From the NCBI GenBank assembly GCA_030407315.1, contig JALQPE010000049.1:1-64000 (forward strand): a stretch of DNA of 64,000 nucleotides, given 5' to 3'. Under the pieces are notes generated by a model. The model saw only the letters and a list, made by a program, of their open reading frames with translations. It was not told the origin of the DNA and did no database searches. Of this stretch, positions 47,195-56,618 are shown in pieces. Position 1 is the first letter of the stretch; every line of letters begins with the position of its first letter. Made by a program: the position numbers and the translations under genes. Source of the DNA: Asparagopsis taxiformis (taxonomy: Eukaryota; Rhodophyta; Florideophyceae; Bonnemaisoniales; Bonnemaisoniaceae).

Positions 47195-47965
47195 GCGTCC
47201 ATCTTCCTCAAAATGGGTATTCCAACTATTCCATTCGTCATCTTCTTGGTGCCCCATACACAGGTGGTGGTTTGACTTTCACGAAATCAGGGAACAACTT
47301 GTTACTCACTACCGAAGCGCGTCTCATTCAAATTGATTTCGTTGCAGGTCGAACTCGCACCCTCTCGTTCGAGGCCACCCATCCTCTCTTGCACATTTCT
47401 CGATCCTAAACGACTGGACAGATCCTGCTTGTCGACGAGCTCGCTCGCTGCTACCTCGTCTCGTCGTCATCCGCACGGATATCCGCTCGCATGTCTCTGC
47501 GCCTCTCTAAAATCACAGCTGCTCGCATATCTCCTTCTGGTGCATTCGCTGCATTCGCATCAGATTCTACGGTGGAAATCTATTGGATAAATTGAATTCT
47601 AAGAAGATGACGCACGGCGGGGAAGCGATGGATGCAATCAATGACGACAATGAGGAGGATGTAGACTATGGTGAGATGCGGCATGAGGATCAAATGTCGC
47701 TTCCGGGCGCATGCTCTGAAAGTCTACTTCGACGAAAAAAGCTGATGAAAGCAGACGTCAATTGTGTTAGCGTTTGTCCCACTGGTCGGCTCTGGGCTGC
47801 GGTTTCTACGGAAGGAGTACTCGTTTACAGTGAAGAGTCAAATATCGATGACGGTTTGGGGGAAGGACTGGTCACACGAGCTATCAACATTCTGGGCACG
47901 CTGCAGCGTCTTGATGAAGCCGTCACACATGTAGTCGTGTCGGATTGCATCCCCAAGACATAGTG
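47195..47965 (+). pseudogene. PWP2: Captured, internally deleted PWP2 (UTP1) gene
   Basis: Two pieces of PWP2, a WD-repeat subunit of the U3 snoRNP processome, are joined with the middle of the gene missing. First piece (about 47215-47587): GYSNYSIRHLLGAPYTGGG, NNLLLTTEARLIQIDF, AGRTRTLSFEATHPLLHI, one in-frame TAA near 47409, GQILLVDELARCYLV, RISPSGAFAAFASDSTVEIY. This is the N-terminal part of the first beta-propeller. Second piece (about 47588-47963): LNSKKMTHGGEAMDAI, an acidic stretch, LPGACSESLLRRKKL, SVCPTGRLWAAVSTEGVLVY. This matches the C-terminal end of the propeller region. About two thirds of the WD repeats are absent, and the second piece ends before the C-terminal helical domain. 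No intron remains visible, so copying from RNA or a deletion in DNA are both possible. Confidence 0.8.
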
Positions 47966-49332
47966 AAATTTTCCAACGTGAACTGATGATGTTCCTGCGT
48001 GCTGCACAGTTATATTATACGTCACTGGACGGTAAATATTTTGTTTTCCGTTGCTGCCATCCTCTGCCTAAGTTGATTTTACTCATTTGTCGCTCAAACA
48101 TACTGCAACCGCAATTGAATTCTGGTGCGTTTTGTAGGTGTGGATCTTGGACAAATTGCTATTGGTTCACAGAAGTATTCTAGTCTATGTCTAGGAACTT
48201 GGTCAAGAAGTCACGCGAATAGGAATCCAGTCGACCATCTAGAAGCTCCGGGATCTCAAGGATAACACTATCAGGAGAGATATGGTCGACCCAAGGGCAT
48301 CCATTCCTTCTCAAACATGGTTCACAGCATGAGCAATTTTTGAGAAAACCATTGATTTCACTGGTTTGAACCAGTAGATTTCGATGGAATAGCCGGCCAG
48401 AGCAAAATTTGTAAATTTTATTGGAGAAAAACCACGGGACGTGGCTGGATACAGTAGAGAATAGGATGGAAAAAAACCAGAGGAAAGCATTGGCCAGGCC
48501 AGGCTGAAAGGTTGGTTCTGTACTGTAGTTGGGTATGATTTTTTTGATGGTTTTAGGTTTGCGCCCGTCCATTCCCTGACGGCCAGCGGGGGTGGGATGA
48601 AACCATTGAAATTATTAATTTCGACTATGGAATGACGGGAATGGCAAACCAGCGACAGATACAGTACGGAGGGTGGTTGAAACCAGTGCATGGACTAGTT
48701 TGGGAGGCTGGTTTCGCTGGTTTTGGCGGTTCCATTACAGTAGGTGTAGTGTGGGACATGGTGTAAATGAACTTACGCATGAACAATGTCTTGGGGTGAG
48801 CTGCTTGTAGGCTAGGTGCATGTATGAAATTTTTTCTTGGAATATATTCTGGTGTTGCCGTGAAGGAGGGAAATTTCCTATGTTGAGGTAGGTGAGAAGG
48901 TGGAAAGCTAGGAAATAATTGATAGGTAGTATAGTATTGTATACTGGAAGGGAGGTCAATTGGGCGGTGGGGCCGGAGTGAACACGGGAATTAAAATGAC
49001 GAGTGAAGGGATTGACGTTGTACAGTAGGTCAGGAAATGGTTTGGCATCGCGGTCATAATCTGCATATATGCAGATTGGCATTCCACTACTTCCACCGCG
49101 TATGCATACGGATCCGTACAAACGCAATTCTTCCAGTTACCAAGATAGATTTTGAACGACCCATATGCCCGCTCGCATGCACCAGATCTCTTATAGGAGG
49201 ATGTAGAAAGGTGCTAGTAGAAGGAAGGAGGTGAAAGCAGTAAAATGGGCACTTACGAAGTATGAAGGTGACAACAAACACAAAGTTTTACGGCAGGGTT
49301 TGAAGTAGCTAGCTCTAGGTATGGGGCAAGAC
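47966..49332. other. No recognised gene
   Basis: It contains CTGGTTT-type palindromes (48340-48730) and short minus-strand frames without family likeness (for example one ending near 48180 with SPDSVILEIPELLDGRLD). The sequence near 49040-49080 has GCATATATGC. Nothing else is supported. Confidence 0.4.
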
Positions 49333-51030
49333 TCACTTTACGAGGGATATTACAAGCTGTTCATCTTCGTAGAGAGGTTGCAAATCTTCTGTGGCGTTGC
49401 AGGAAGGATTGGGGTCCTCAGACGCCGTAAAGTGAGGGTCAGATTCATCAAATTTGATGGTCTCATATTCATGAGCAGATACGTTCCTCTTCTTCCTAAT
49501 CAAACTGGAGAGTAGCTCGCCACCCGGGATGTAGTCGCGAATGTCGAGGCAGCCGTGATGTCCAACACATGGGAAGCCATCTTCTGCATAATCTTCTGCA
49601 TTGAGCATTGTGCAGAAGGGGGACTTCAAACGTAGAGCAATTTTGTAAGCGGCGAGAATACTTTGCGTGCTGTAACAGAGAATGTGACGTTGATTGCACT
49701 GAGTGAGACTGCTGAGAAGAATCATGGCGGTAGTGAGGAAGGAGAATTTTATCACCGCTTTTCTCTGCTTTGAGGCACTGGGGGATGAGGAGACAGCATC
49801 TGTGTCTGTGACGGAAACAGTATAGGTGAGCTGAACCATGAGCTCGAGCTCATGGTTCAGCTCACCTATACTGTAAACGACAACGCTTTCACACTCGGCT
49901 TTGAGGATCCTCACAGCCGAGTGTGAAAGCGTTGTCGTTTTCTCCATAAACTTTGTGTGCTTCGGCACTGTTTCCGTACGCTCTCGTTGTGGTCGGAATG
50001 TAATCGAGGGACAAATAGGGAGCTCATTGCTTCCAGTCATGAACGAGCCATGATTTCTGCTCGCAGGATTTTCGAGGAGAGCGGCGCCGAAGTCTTGGTG
50101 GAGAAGAAAGAAGGACGATTTGAGGAGCTCCAGTTTCACAGTCTTTCTGGAGTTGTTGAAGAACTTTGTGAGCGCACGCAGCGCGGAAGTAGCGATTACA
50201 ACTGGTGCAGTGTCGGCGAGAGCAAGACCGGAATTTCTGAAAGTGGGGGACGAGAGTGAGGGAGCTTGAATGGATTCCATGTCGGAGTCGGTAGATAGTC
50301 TTTTCCGCTTTGGAGGGGGCACGAAGGGGTTGTCTTCATCGGTAGGCATCGCAAGAGCAAATGCTTCGCGAAGAGCTTGAGATGGGAGGCGCACCCAGGC
50401 GGGCTTGTTCAGAGGCACAACAGTCGCGTTTCGAAGTGGATAGCTGCGGAGTTCTGTCGACAATTTAAGGTCATCTTCTTCTCCAGGGTCTGCTAGTCCT
50501 GCCTTGCGCATGGTAGAATCCTTCCACCTAACGATATGGTCATTGGCCATCGACAAGAAAGCAGAGCCGACGATGGACCGCTGAAGGTAGACGTGTTTCT
50601 TCCCGACAGGGCTGGTGATGAGGGACCGCTTGGACTGTGTGGTGTCTGAAGGAGCGGAAGAGAATTGGGAGAAGGACAACGCGGCGAGGAGCAGAGCTAG
50701 ACATGAATTGGAAGGTTGAGAAGGGTTTGCAGAAGAGGTTTCGAACGGAGTGCCAGTGCTCGCCAATTCCTTTATGGTGCAGTGAGCTACAAAGCGGGAG
50801 GCGGTGGCTTTGTTGGTGAAAATGCTGTTCACGACCTGGCAAGCAATGTGCATGTCGGGACCATGGTCCCGGCATGAAACGCCACGCGTGTTGGTACCCT
50901 CTAGAATGGAAGCGAGATAGCACAAAGCGGCCAATTCATCATGGATAGGAGCGAGAAACCGTTGAAGAAGTGCGGAGTACGTCTCTTCTATTTCGCAGAG
51001 CAGGTCGTTGTTTTCGTTGGGAGGAGGCAT
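49333..51030 (-). CDS. Unknown 565-aa protein convergent with the transposase
   Basis: An uninterrupted minus-strand frame starts at the ATG at 51030 (MPPPNENNDLLCEIEETYSA) and ends at 49333. I do not recognise a domain. Features seen: a helical N-terminal third; a basic patch PPPKRKRLS that could be a nuclear localisation signal; a hydrophobic stretch KFSFLTTAMILLSSL; several His/Cys in the last third (CVGHHGCLDIRDY) that could bind metal; and a very acidic C-terminus. Codons near 49817-49940 are built from two perfect palindromes, giving YSIGELNHELELMVQLTY and neighbouring residues. The frame stays open through them. Its place relative to the transposase mirrors gene X (2794-5078), so a role in transposition is likely but not shown; I see no clear sequence likeness to gene X. 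Confidence 0.65.
   Translation of the reverse strand: MPPPNENNDLLCEIEETYSALLQRFLAPIHDELAALCYLASILEGTNTRGVSCRDHGPDMHIACQVVNSIFTNKATASRFVAHCTIKELASTGTPFETSSANPSQPSNSCLALLLAALSFSQFSSAPSDTTQSKRSLITSPVGKKHVYLQRSIVGSAFLSMANDHIVRWKDSTMRKAGLADPGEEDDLKLSTELRSYPLRNATVVPLNKPAWVRLPSQALREAFALAMPTDEDNPFVPPPKRKRLSTDSDMESIQAPSLSSPTFRNSGLALADTAPVVIATSALRALTKFFNNSRKTVKLELLKSSFFLLHQDFGAALLENPASRNHGSFMTGSNELPICPSITFRPQRERTETVPKHTKFMEKTTTLSHSAVRILKAECESVVVYSIGELNHELELMVQLTYTVSVTDTDAVSSSPSASKQRKAVIKFSFLTTAMILLSSLTQCNQRHILCYSTQSILAAYKIALRLKSPFCTMLNAEDYAEDGFPCVGHHGCLDIRDYIPGGELLSSLIRKKRNVSAHEYETIKFDESDPHFTASEDPNPSCNATEDLQPLYEDEQLVISLVK
49817..49940. repeat. Two perfect palindromes back to back inside an open frame
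   Basis: 49817-49874 is a 58-bp perfect palindrome with no loop (29-base arms, centre GAGCTCGAGCTC). 49875-49940 follows directly: 26-base perfect arms around a 14-base loop that is itself a 12-bp palindrome (TGAGGATCCTCA) flanked by one mismatch. Confidence 0.97.
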
Positions 51031-51149
51031 GACGGAATTGTATGGTGTGGAGAGGGGCAAAGAGCATAGGCGTCGTTTCCAAAGCGGGTGAAGCTGGAGG
51101 ACTAGTAGACATGTTGTGGGTGATTATGGATGGACGTTACAGACCAAAG

Positions 51150-51895
51150 ACCAGTTTGGCAATACTCAATCCGGCGTTCCTTGATTTCCAGATTGAGTTT
51201 TGCTCGACCAATTCCAGTATGACAAATTTTTAACCCCCCTGTAGATTTCACTTTAGTCTAAGAATATGATGGTAATTTCAATGTAATTGAAGTAATTGCA
51301 ATTACATTTTTTGGAGCACACTAGATTCTCGAGACCGACTCGCTGGCGAGATAATTACTTTCCGTAATAGTAGTTGAAATTGACACTCAATTGCAATTAC
51401 TTCAATTACAATGTAATTACCACCATATTCAGAAACTAGAGCAAATTCCATGAGAGGGTCAAAACATTTGTCATACCGGAATTGGTCGAGTAAAACTCAA
51501 TCCAGGAAACGGACTAGCCGGATTGAGTTTTGCTCGACCAATTCCGGTATGACAAATTTTTTGACCCTCTCATGGAATTTGCTCTAGTTTCTGAATATGG
51601 TGGTAATTACATTGTAATTGAAGTAATTGCAATTGAGTGTCAATTTCAACTACTAATTACGTAAAGTAATTATTTTGCCAGCAAGTCTATTTTGAGATTG
51701 TAGCGTGCTCCCGAAAATGTAATTGTAATTATTCCAATTACATTGTAAGTACCATCATACTCGTTTACTAGAGTGCGATTTACAGGGGGATGAAATAAAT
51801 TTTCTTACCGGAATTGGTCGAGAAAACTCAATCCGGAGTAGTTGGTGTCCCGGATTGAGTTTTGCTTGACTTAGTCGAGTATAAAAAACCGGCCT
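51150..51895. repeat. About 740-bp palindrome containing three TTGGTCGAG hairpins
   Basis: The centre is near 51510. Hairpins at about 51157-51217, 51483-51543 and 51812-51870 are arranged so that the outer two and the sequence between (GACCCTCTCATGGAATTTGC, GTAATTGAAGTAATTGCAAT, AGTGTCAATTTCAACTAC) mirror each other. Similarity is near perfect within about 150 bp of the centre and weaker outwards. It lies upstream of the gene starting at 51030 on the minus strand. Confidence 0.85.
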
Positions 51896-52028
51896 CAGGA
51901 GGCTCATAACAGGGTATAGCCCCTCTCTTCGTCTTCCTGGACAAGCGTGTCGACACGATGAGGGATCTCTCAAGTAAACATGTAACTAATATGCTATCTT
52001 GATTTTCTAGTGATGTGGGTCAACGATA
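51896..52028. other. Short spacer leading into direct-repeat copy 2
   Basis: It ends in a palindrome around TGGGTCAACGAT (about 52016-52060) that overlaps the first bases of the repeat copy. No gene seen. Confidence 0.4.
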
Positions 52029-54238
52029 TTGCACTGTGGTGCACTATCGTTGACCCACTTCTCAAATGTCTTCGTACATCCTTCCACCCGTGCTTCTCCT
52101 CCCCATACAACCACTAGTAGCTACTCGTGGGTGACGGTGAAGCTCTCCAGTTCTACAGCTTTTTACGAATGTACAAGCAAAACTACTTTTAACACAATCT
52201 CGGGTATCTCGCCATGGCGAGATACCCGAGATTGTGTGAGTGTGACCGGACGCCTGTGCACAGGCGTCCGGTGGACGTGTTCTCACCACACGTCCCGTAC
52301 ATCCACTACTTCTGCTTCCCGTGATTTCTTTAAACCTGAGGAGGTCATAAAGGGTTCTGTCCTTCAGGCGTACTATAAGACCTATCCGTCTTCGACTCAT
52401 ATTATTTCCAGGTCATCTCGTCCTACACTCTGGATAGCACTATCCGAAGCTTCCAGGACGTCCTGGAAGCTTTCAGGAAGAAATACTAGTATTTCTTCCA
52501 GAACAGAGAACCAATCAGACTACTTCTTCCGATATCGTTTCACATCCTCTACATCCATGTGCGCTATAGCGCTACAGTCTATCCAGTCTCAAAGTATGAA
52601 TTTGAAGAATGAAAGGTACAGAAGCTCATGGGAAGCTGGTTTCTGCCTCTCACCGCTGGTGTTCGAAAGCCCGGTCTCATCCATGGATTGTGCACAACTG
52701 TACTCTTGAACTATGCTCCGTCAACTCTTCTACTTGTTCTATGACACATGGTGGTCCATCTTTCCTCTATGGTGGTTCTTTTTCTATCATCACCAGAGTA
52801 AATGGATACCCTCCCAGGGCTGGCTAGCTTTCGACTATTACTCTATACAATATAGTGTATGCATATGAAATAGATTGTTTATAAACATGTTTATAAACAA
52901 TCTATTTCCTTTCTCTACTTCCCCACCTCACACAACATCAAATCTTTAAAGAACGCCTCTTCTGCTCTGCTCCCTGATAATAACTCATTTCATCTATACG
53001 TAATTACACTCTAATATCTTTTTATTCTTTCTAGCAACTACTTGTACTTCCTCTTTTACACATATTCCATACCGCGTCCTTTCGACTTCATCCTTCTGAT
53101 TTATTCTCATTCTCTGAACATCTTGTTCTTTCACTGTACTCACGGCGCATGGTGCGCTGTAAGATTTGTGACCATCTTGGAGGTCTTCTTCCGCTGTGCG
53201 GCACAATTGTCCGCCATTTTTTGAAATAGCAAAAATTGCGCGCTTCTGTTTTGCCAAGCGTCATGCCAAGCGTCTTTTCTGACCGCAACGGCCGCCTTCT
53301 TTTGACATTTAAACCCTTTCGGCACTCTTTTCCACTCTTCCCGTCACTCTCTGACGTCATCAAACAGTGTTGCTAACCATGCTCTCCCTAGAATTGCGCA
53401 ATTCCAAGGAGAGTGTGGTTAGGGGATATCCTGCCGCTTTCTCAATTCCCTTTCCCTTCCCAAGTAAGTTCTCTCTCTACATCTCTACTCTGACCTAGAC
53501 GATGCAACAATTACTAACAAAATTTCTATCTCCACTATTCCAGTTTCTTCCTTCTCAGTCTTCCTTTTCATTTCGCTTCTGGTACGTATTTTCACCTTCT
53601 CTTCAACTGCTATGGGTTCATTTCAATTCCTAACTTTTTTCCTTTATTGATCACCTCCATACTTCATTTCGTCTCTACTCTACTCCAAAATAGTAAATTT
53701 GGCTTTAGTTTTTCACAGTTAGTAGTACACAGAGAGAAGTTCTGTAGAGTAGAAAGGTAGCACTTTAGAGGTATAGTAGTTTTCATTCACAACTCACTCA
53801 AAATAAACTTGCTTTCTCCTTCCCACCAGGAACGAGAAGCAATTCTGGTCTACAGGACCGAGCTTCCTCATTTACCATTGCCATCCATCCATCCTACCTT
53901 TCCTATCCTAGAATTTCTACGAGAAAAAACGGCCGTTCTGGGAGACGCCGGTATCTCCCATGCGCCGAGAATCAGCATTCCACCCTATCCATTACGATTC
54001 GTCCGCTGTTAAATTCCGTCCGTTCAACCACCCTCCTTGATGGTATTAAACCAGTCAAATGAGTACTACAATCTACCCATACTACTGGTTCGCAACCATT
54101 GAACTGCAAGAAAAATCCATACAATATGATGGATAGAACCTATATGTACACTGGTAGAATCTACTTCAGACTATGGAATTATTCCAGTCTTTCGACTGCT
54201 TCAAACCAATGTCGGGTCTGGTTGAAAACCAGCGGGTA
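52013..54238 (+). repeat. Direct repeat, copy 2, enriched in palindromes
   Basis: This is a copy of 44320-46325. It contains perfect palindromes at 52193-52236 (44 bp), 52245-52272 (28 bp), 52447-52472 (26 bp), 52476-52499 (24 bp), 52561-52572 (12 bp) and 52868-52907 (40 bp), none of which is present at the matching place in copy 1. At about 53358-53412 a hairpin of different sequence (CTAACCA...TGGTTAG) takes the place of the hairpin at 45467-45528. The copy ends at GGGTA (54238), where the right arm of pair D begins. Confidence 0.85.
52029..52830 (+). pseudogene. Transposase C-terminal fragment, broken
   Basis: It corresponds to the last 200 or so codons of the transposase at 41071-44970. 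Recognisable pieces are YSWVTVKLSSS, SRDFFKPEEVIKGSVLQA and, in another frame, SMTHGGPSFLYGGSFSIIT. Palindrome insertions shift the frame between them. It has no upstream transposase region. Confidence 0.8.
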
Positions 54239-55690
54239 CGTCTGTGTTCTCGGAAATGGACGCGGACGTCCACAACCTCTAGTACACCTAGTATTACTAG
54301 GCGGACGTCCATGTTCTCCAGTATTTTTGGATGTCCGCCTAGAACCGGACGTCCATGCGGTCTAGTACGTCGAGTATTACTAGGGCGACATTCATTGTTT
54401 CTAGTACCACGGATGTCCCCCTCGGGATGGACTTCCGCCATGTCTATGTCCACCTAGGACGGGCGCCGGTTCAGAAATTCAAAAATTTCGAGCCCAGAAA
54501 TTTCTGCCGCCGTGCTCGACTTGGATGTCCGCATCCATCACGGCGACCACTCTATTTTTCCTTGTCGGTCGACTCCAATTTCGTCTTTAATTTTTTCATC
54601 CTCTCGCTCACACCCCCTTCCAGTTGGTGCTCACCTCCCCCGTACTGTACCTCAAACACCCCCAATACCACTCTAGCACGCATTTTCAGCTACCTATCCC
54701 CGCTTCCACGGTGCACACCTCCATTCCATACCTACTTTTCTGCTCTACCGTACAGATTTCGTATAACCAGTCCTCATACTACCTCAGAATAGGGCAAAAC
54801 ACCCCCTATCTCCTCGACCATGCTCTCCCCCATCACCTTTGAAACGTATTGTTCTTCAATACCCTCTCTCCTCTACCTTCAACCCCTCTCCTTCGCCCTC
54901 TACACAAACTTCCCCTGCAGCTTACTCTTCCAAAACCTCTCACTCCCCATCCCGTACCCGACCTGCTCCACCCCTCCCTCCCTCAGCTGCTCCATGCCCC
55001 CATGCCATCCGCATCTTCGATACCGTATACACCACCACCACCACCACCGGCCCCACGCCGTCTCCCCAGAAACCTCCCCGCTCTGAAACACATATCAACC
55101 CCCCACTTCGCACCCTTCCTCCCACTCCCCTCCCTCCCCAAATACAATAACCCCTTTCTTTCCATCACATCCCCACTCACCACACAGCCAGAACAGACGC
55201 CACCCCCTCCCCCTCTTTCTCCTCACTTTCCTAAAACCCCTCCTCTCGGCGCCTTCAACCGCACCCTCTACGGTCCCACCTAAACACCTCCTCTGCCCTC
55301 ACTACCCCAACACCCCGCAGCGTCTCCCCAATCCCCATAATATGCTTGTCGGCACTCCTCTCCGAATCACACTCCAATCTAAACCCGCACTCCGTACATT
55401 TCCACCTCCCCCTGTACCATCCCAAGATTCCATCCCCCTTAGAACACATCCTCATACCACAGAAGAATTTTCTTCCTCTCATACCTCATCCTTAAAACCT
55501 CCATCTCTCCATGTAAATTTCGATGTAAATATTTTCTCCACTATGCAATCTCAAACATGTATGAACGTATGCCTTTCCGCTTTGTCACCCTTGAATATTG
55601 GTACTCATGTATTCATAAAATAGGGCCACCCACATCCCTATCCCGTTCTGCAAGCTTTACAAACCACTAGACGCATACTCCACAACTATA
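54239..55690 (-). repeat. Right arm of pair D
   Basis: Inverted copy of 24110-25553. The inner end is CGTCTGTG at 54239, fixed by comparison with the direct repeat at 46310-46325. The C-rich stretch 54960-55130 pairs with the G-rich stretch 24660-24840. An expansion of ACT units at about 55794-55812 is absent from the left arm, where ACGTCTAGACGT stands instead. Confidence 0.8.
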
Positions 55691-56440
55691 CAACAAACAC
55701 TACTCGCTATTTCAGACGACGCGGTACACAAGTAGCGTAGTCTCAACCTTCCGTGCAGCCTTCCCTGATGCGTACAAGTGCGAAACACGTCTATACTACT
55801 ACTACTACTACGATATAGTATATCAGAAGTGACTGCGGGAATTTTCGGCACAGGAGATGCTGGGCCACCAAATTGATTTTTCGGAAATTTTAGAATTTCT
55901 GGGCTGGCCAGCAGTGCAATCGAGCTGGACATCCACCGGACGTCCATTTCAGGTTGGTCGTGAGAGAGTGAGGCGGGACCATGATGGAACAAGGACCAAG
56001 ACCTGTCCCTGACGTGTTGAGCCTGAAATCGACCCGTCGTTAGGCGCCATTTAGCCTTACAGTTAGTGCTTACAGAAGCCAGTGACAACCCCACTCGGGG
56101 CGGCGGCCGGTGCCTGGGGCCGTTGTTGCCAAATTAGACACCTTGATTTGAATTAAAATTTGGGCTATTCTCAAAAACATGCACATGTGAACATGTTTTT
56201 GAGATGGGGGTGTGCCGTACGGCACAATCGACCGCCCAAATCGATGTTTTTTGCAATATTTTTTTGTGCCCGAAATTGTAGAATTTCTGGGCTGGCCAGC
56301 AATGCATCTGAGCTGGACATCCACCGGACGTCCATTTCAGGTTGATCGTGTATCGTGCACGTCCACCCATTACCGGAAGCAAGTAGGCGATGAAGCACGT
56401 ACAAACCCAATTGTTCTGCTATTTCTACCATAGACCATCG
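55691..56440 (+). repeat. Extra copy of the outer module of pair C
   Basis: It matches the outer part of the pair C arms (16845-17500) and the sequence around 23600-24110, including GACGACGCGG, the Arg-rich-looking frame and the CTCAAAAACATG core at 56170. It separates the right arm of pair D from the dioxygenase gene. Confidence 0.75.
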
Positions 56441-56618
56441 AGTCTAGAGATGTGAGGGAATCGTCCTGGAAATCATGCTCCAACCCACGAGGGAATGGAC
56501 AATCTAGTTTGAAAGCATGGAACGGAAGTACATTATACTAGGTTCATAGATTGAAAGTGATAAAGGAGATGATTATATTCTCGATAATTGTTTACCAAAG
56601 TAGTAGTTGTTAAGCTAT

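Larger units (their letters stand above)
24110..55690. mobile_element. 31-kb element bounded by pair D, with transposase and DNA-modification genes
   Basis: Arms of 1.45 kb (24110-25553 and 54239-55690) enclose 28.7 kb. Inside are a CMC-like transposase (41071-44970), a convergent unknown gene (49333-51030), a DNA methyltransferase-SET gene (37479-40167), a decayed dioxygenase (32948-35120), captured ArgJ and PWP2 pieces, and several families of palindromes. The right inner boundary can be placed to the base: sequence at 54225-54238 follows its direct copy at about 46310-46323 up to GGGTA and then switches to CGTCTGTG. Both inner ends carry GGACGCGGACGTCC and CGTCTGTG, as in pair B. The arms enclose the genes, so this may be one giant transposon or two inverted insertions that happen to flank them. 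Confidence 0.6.
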
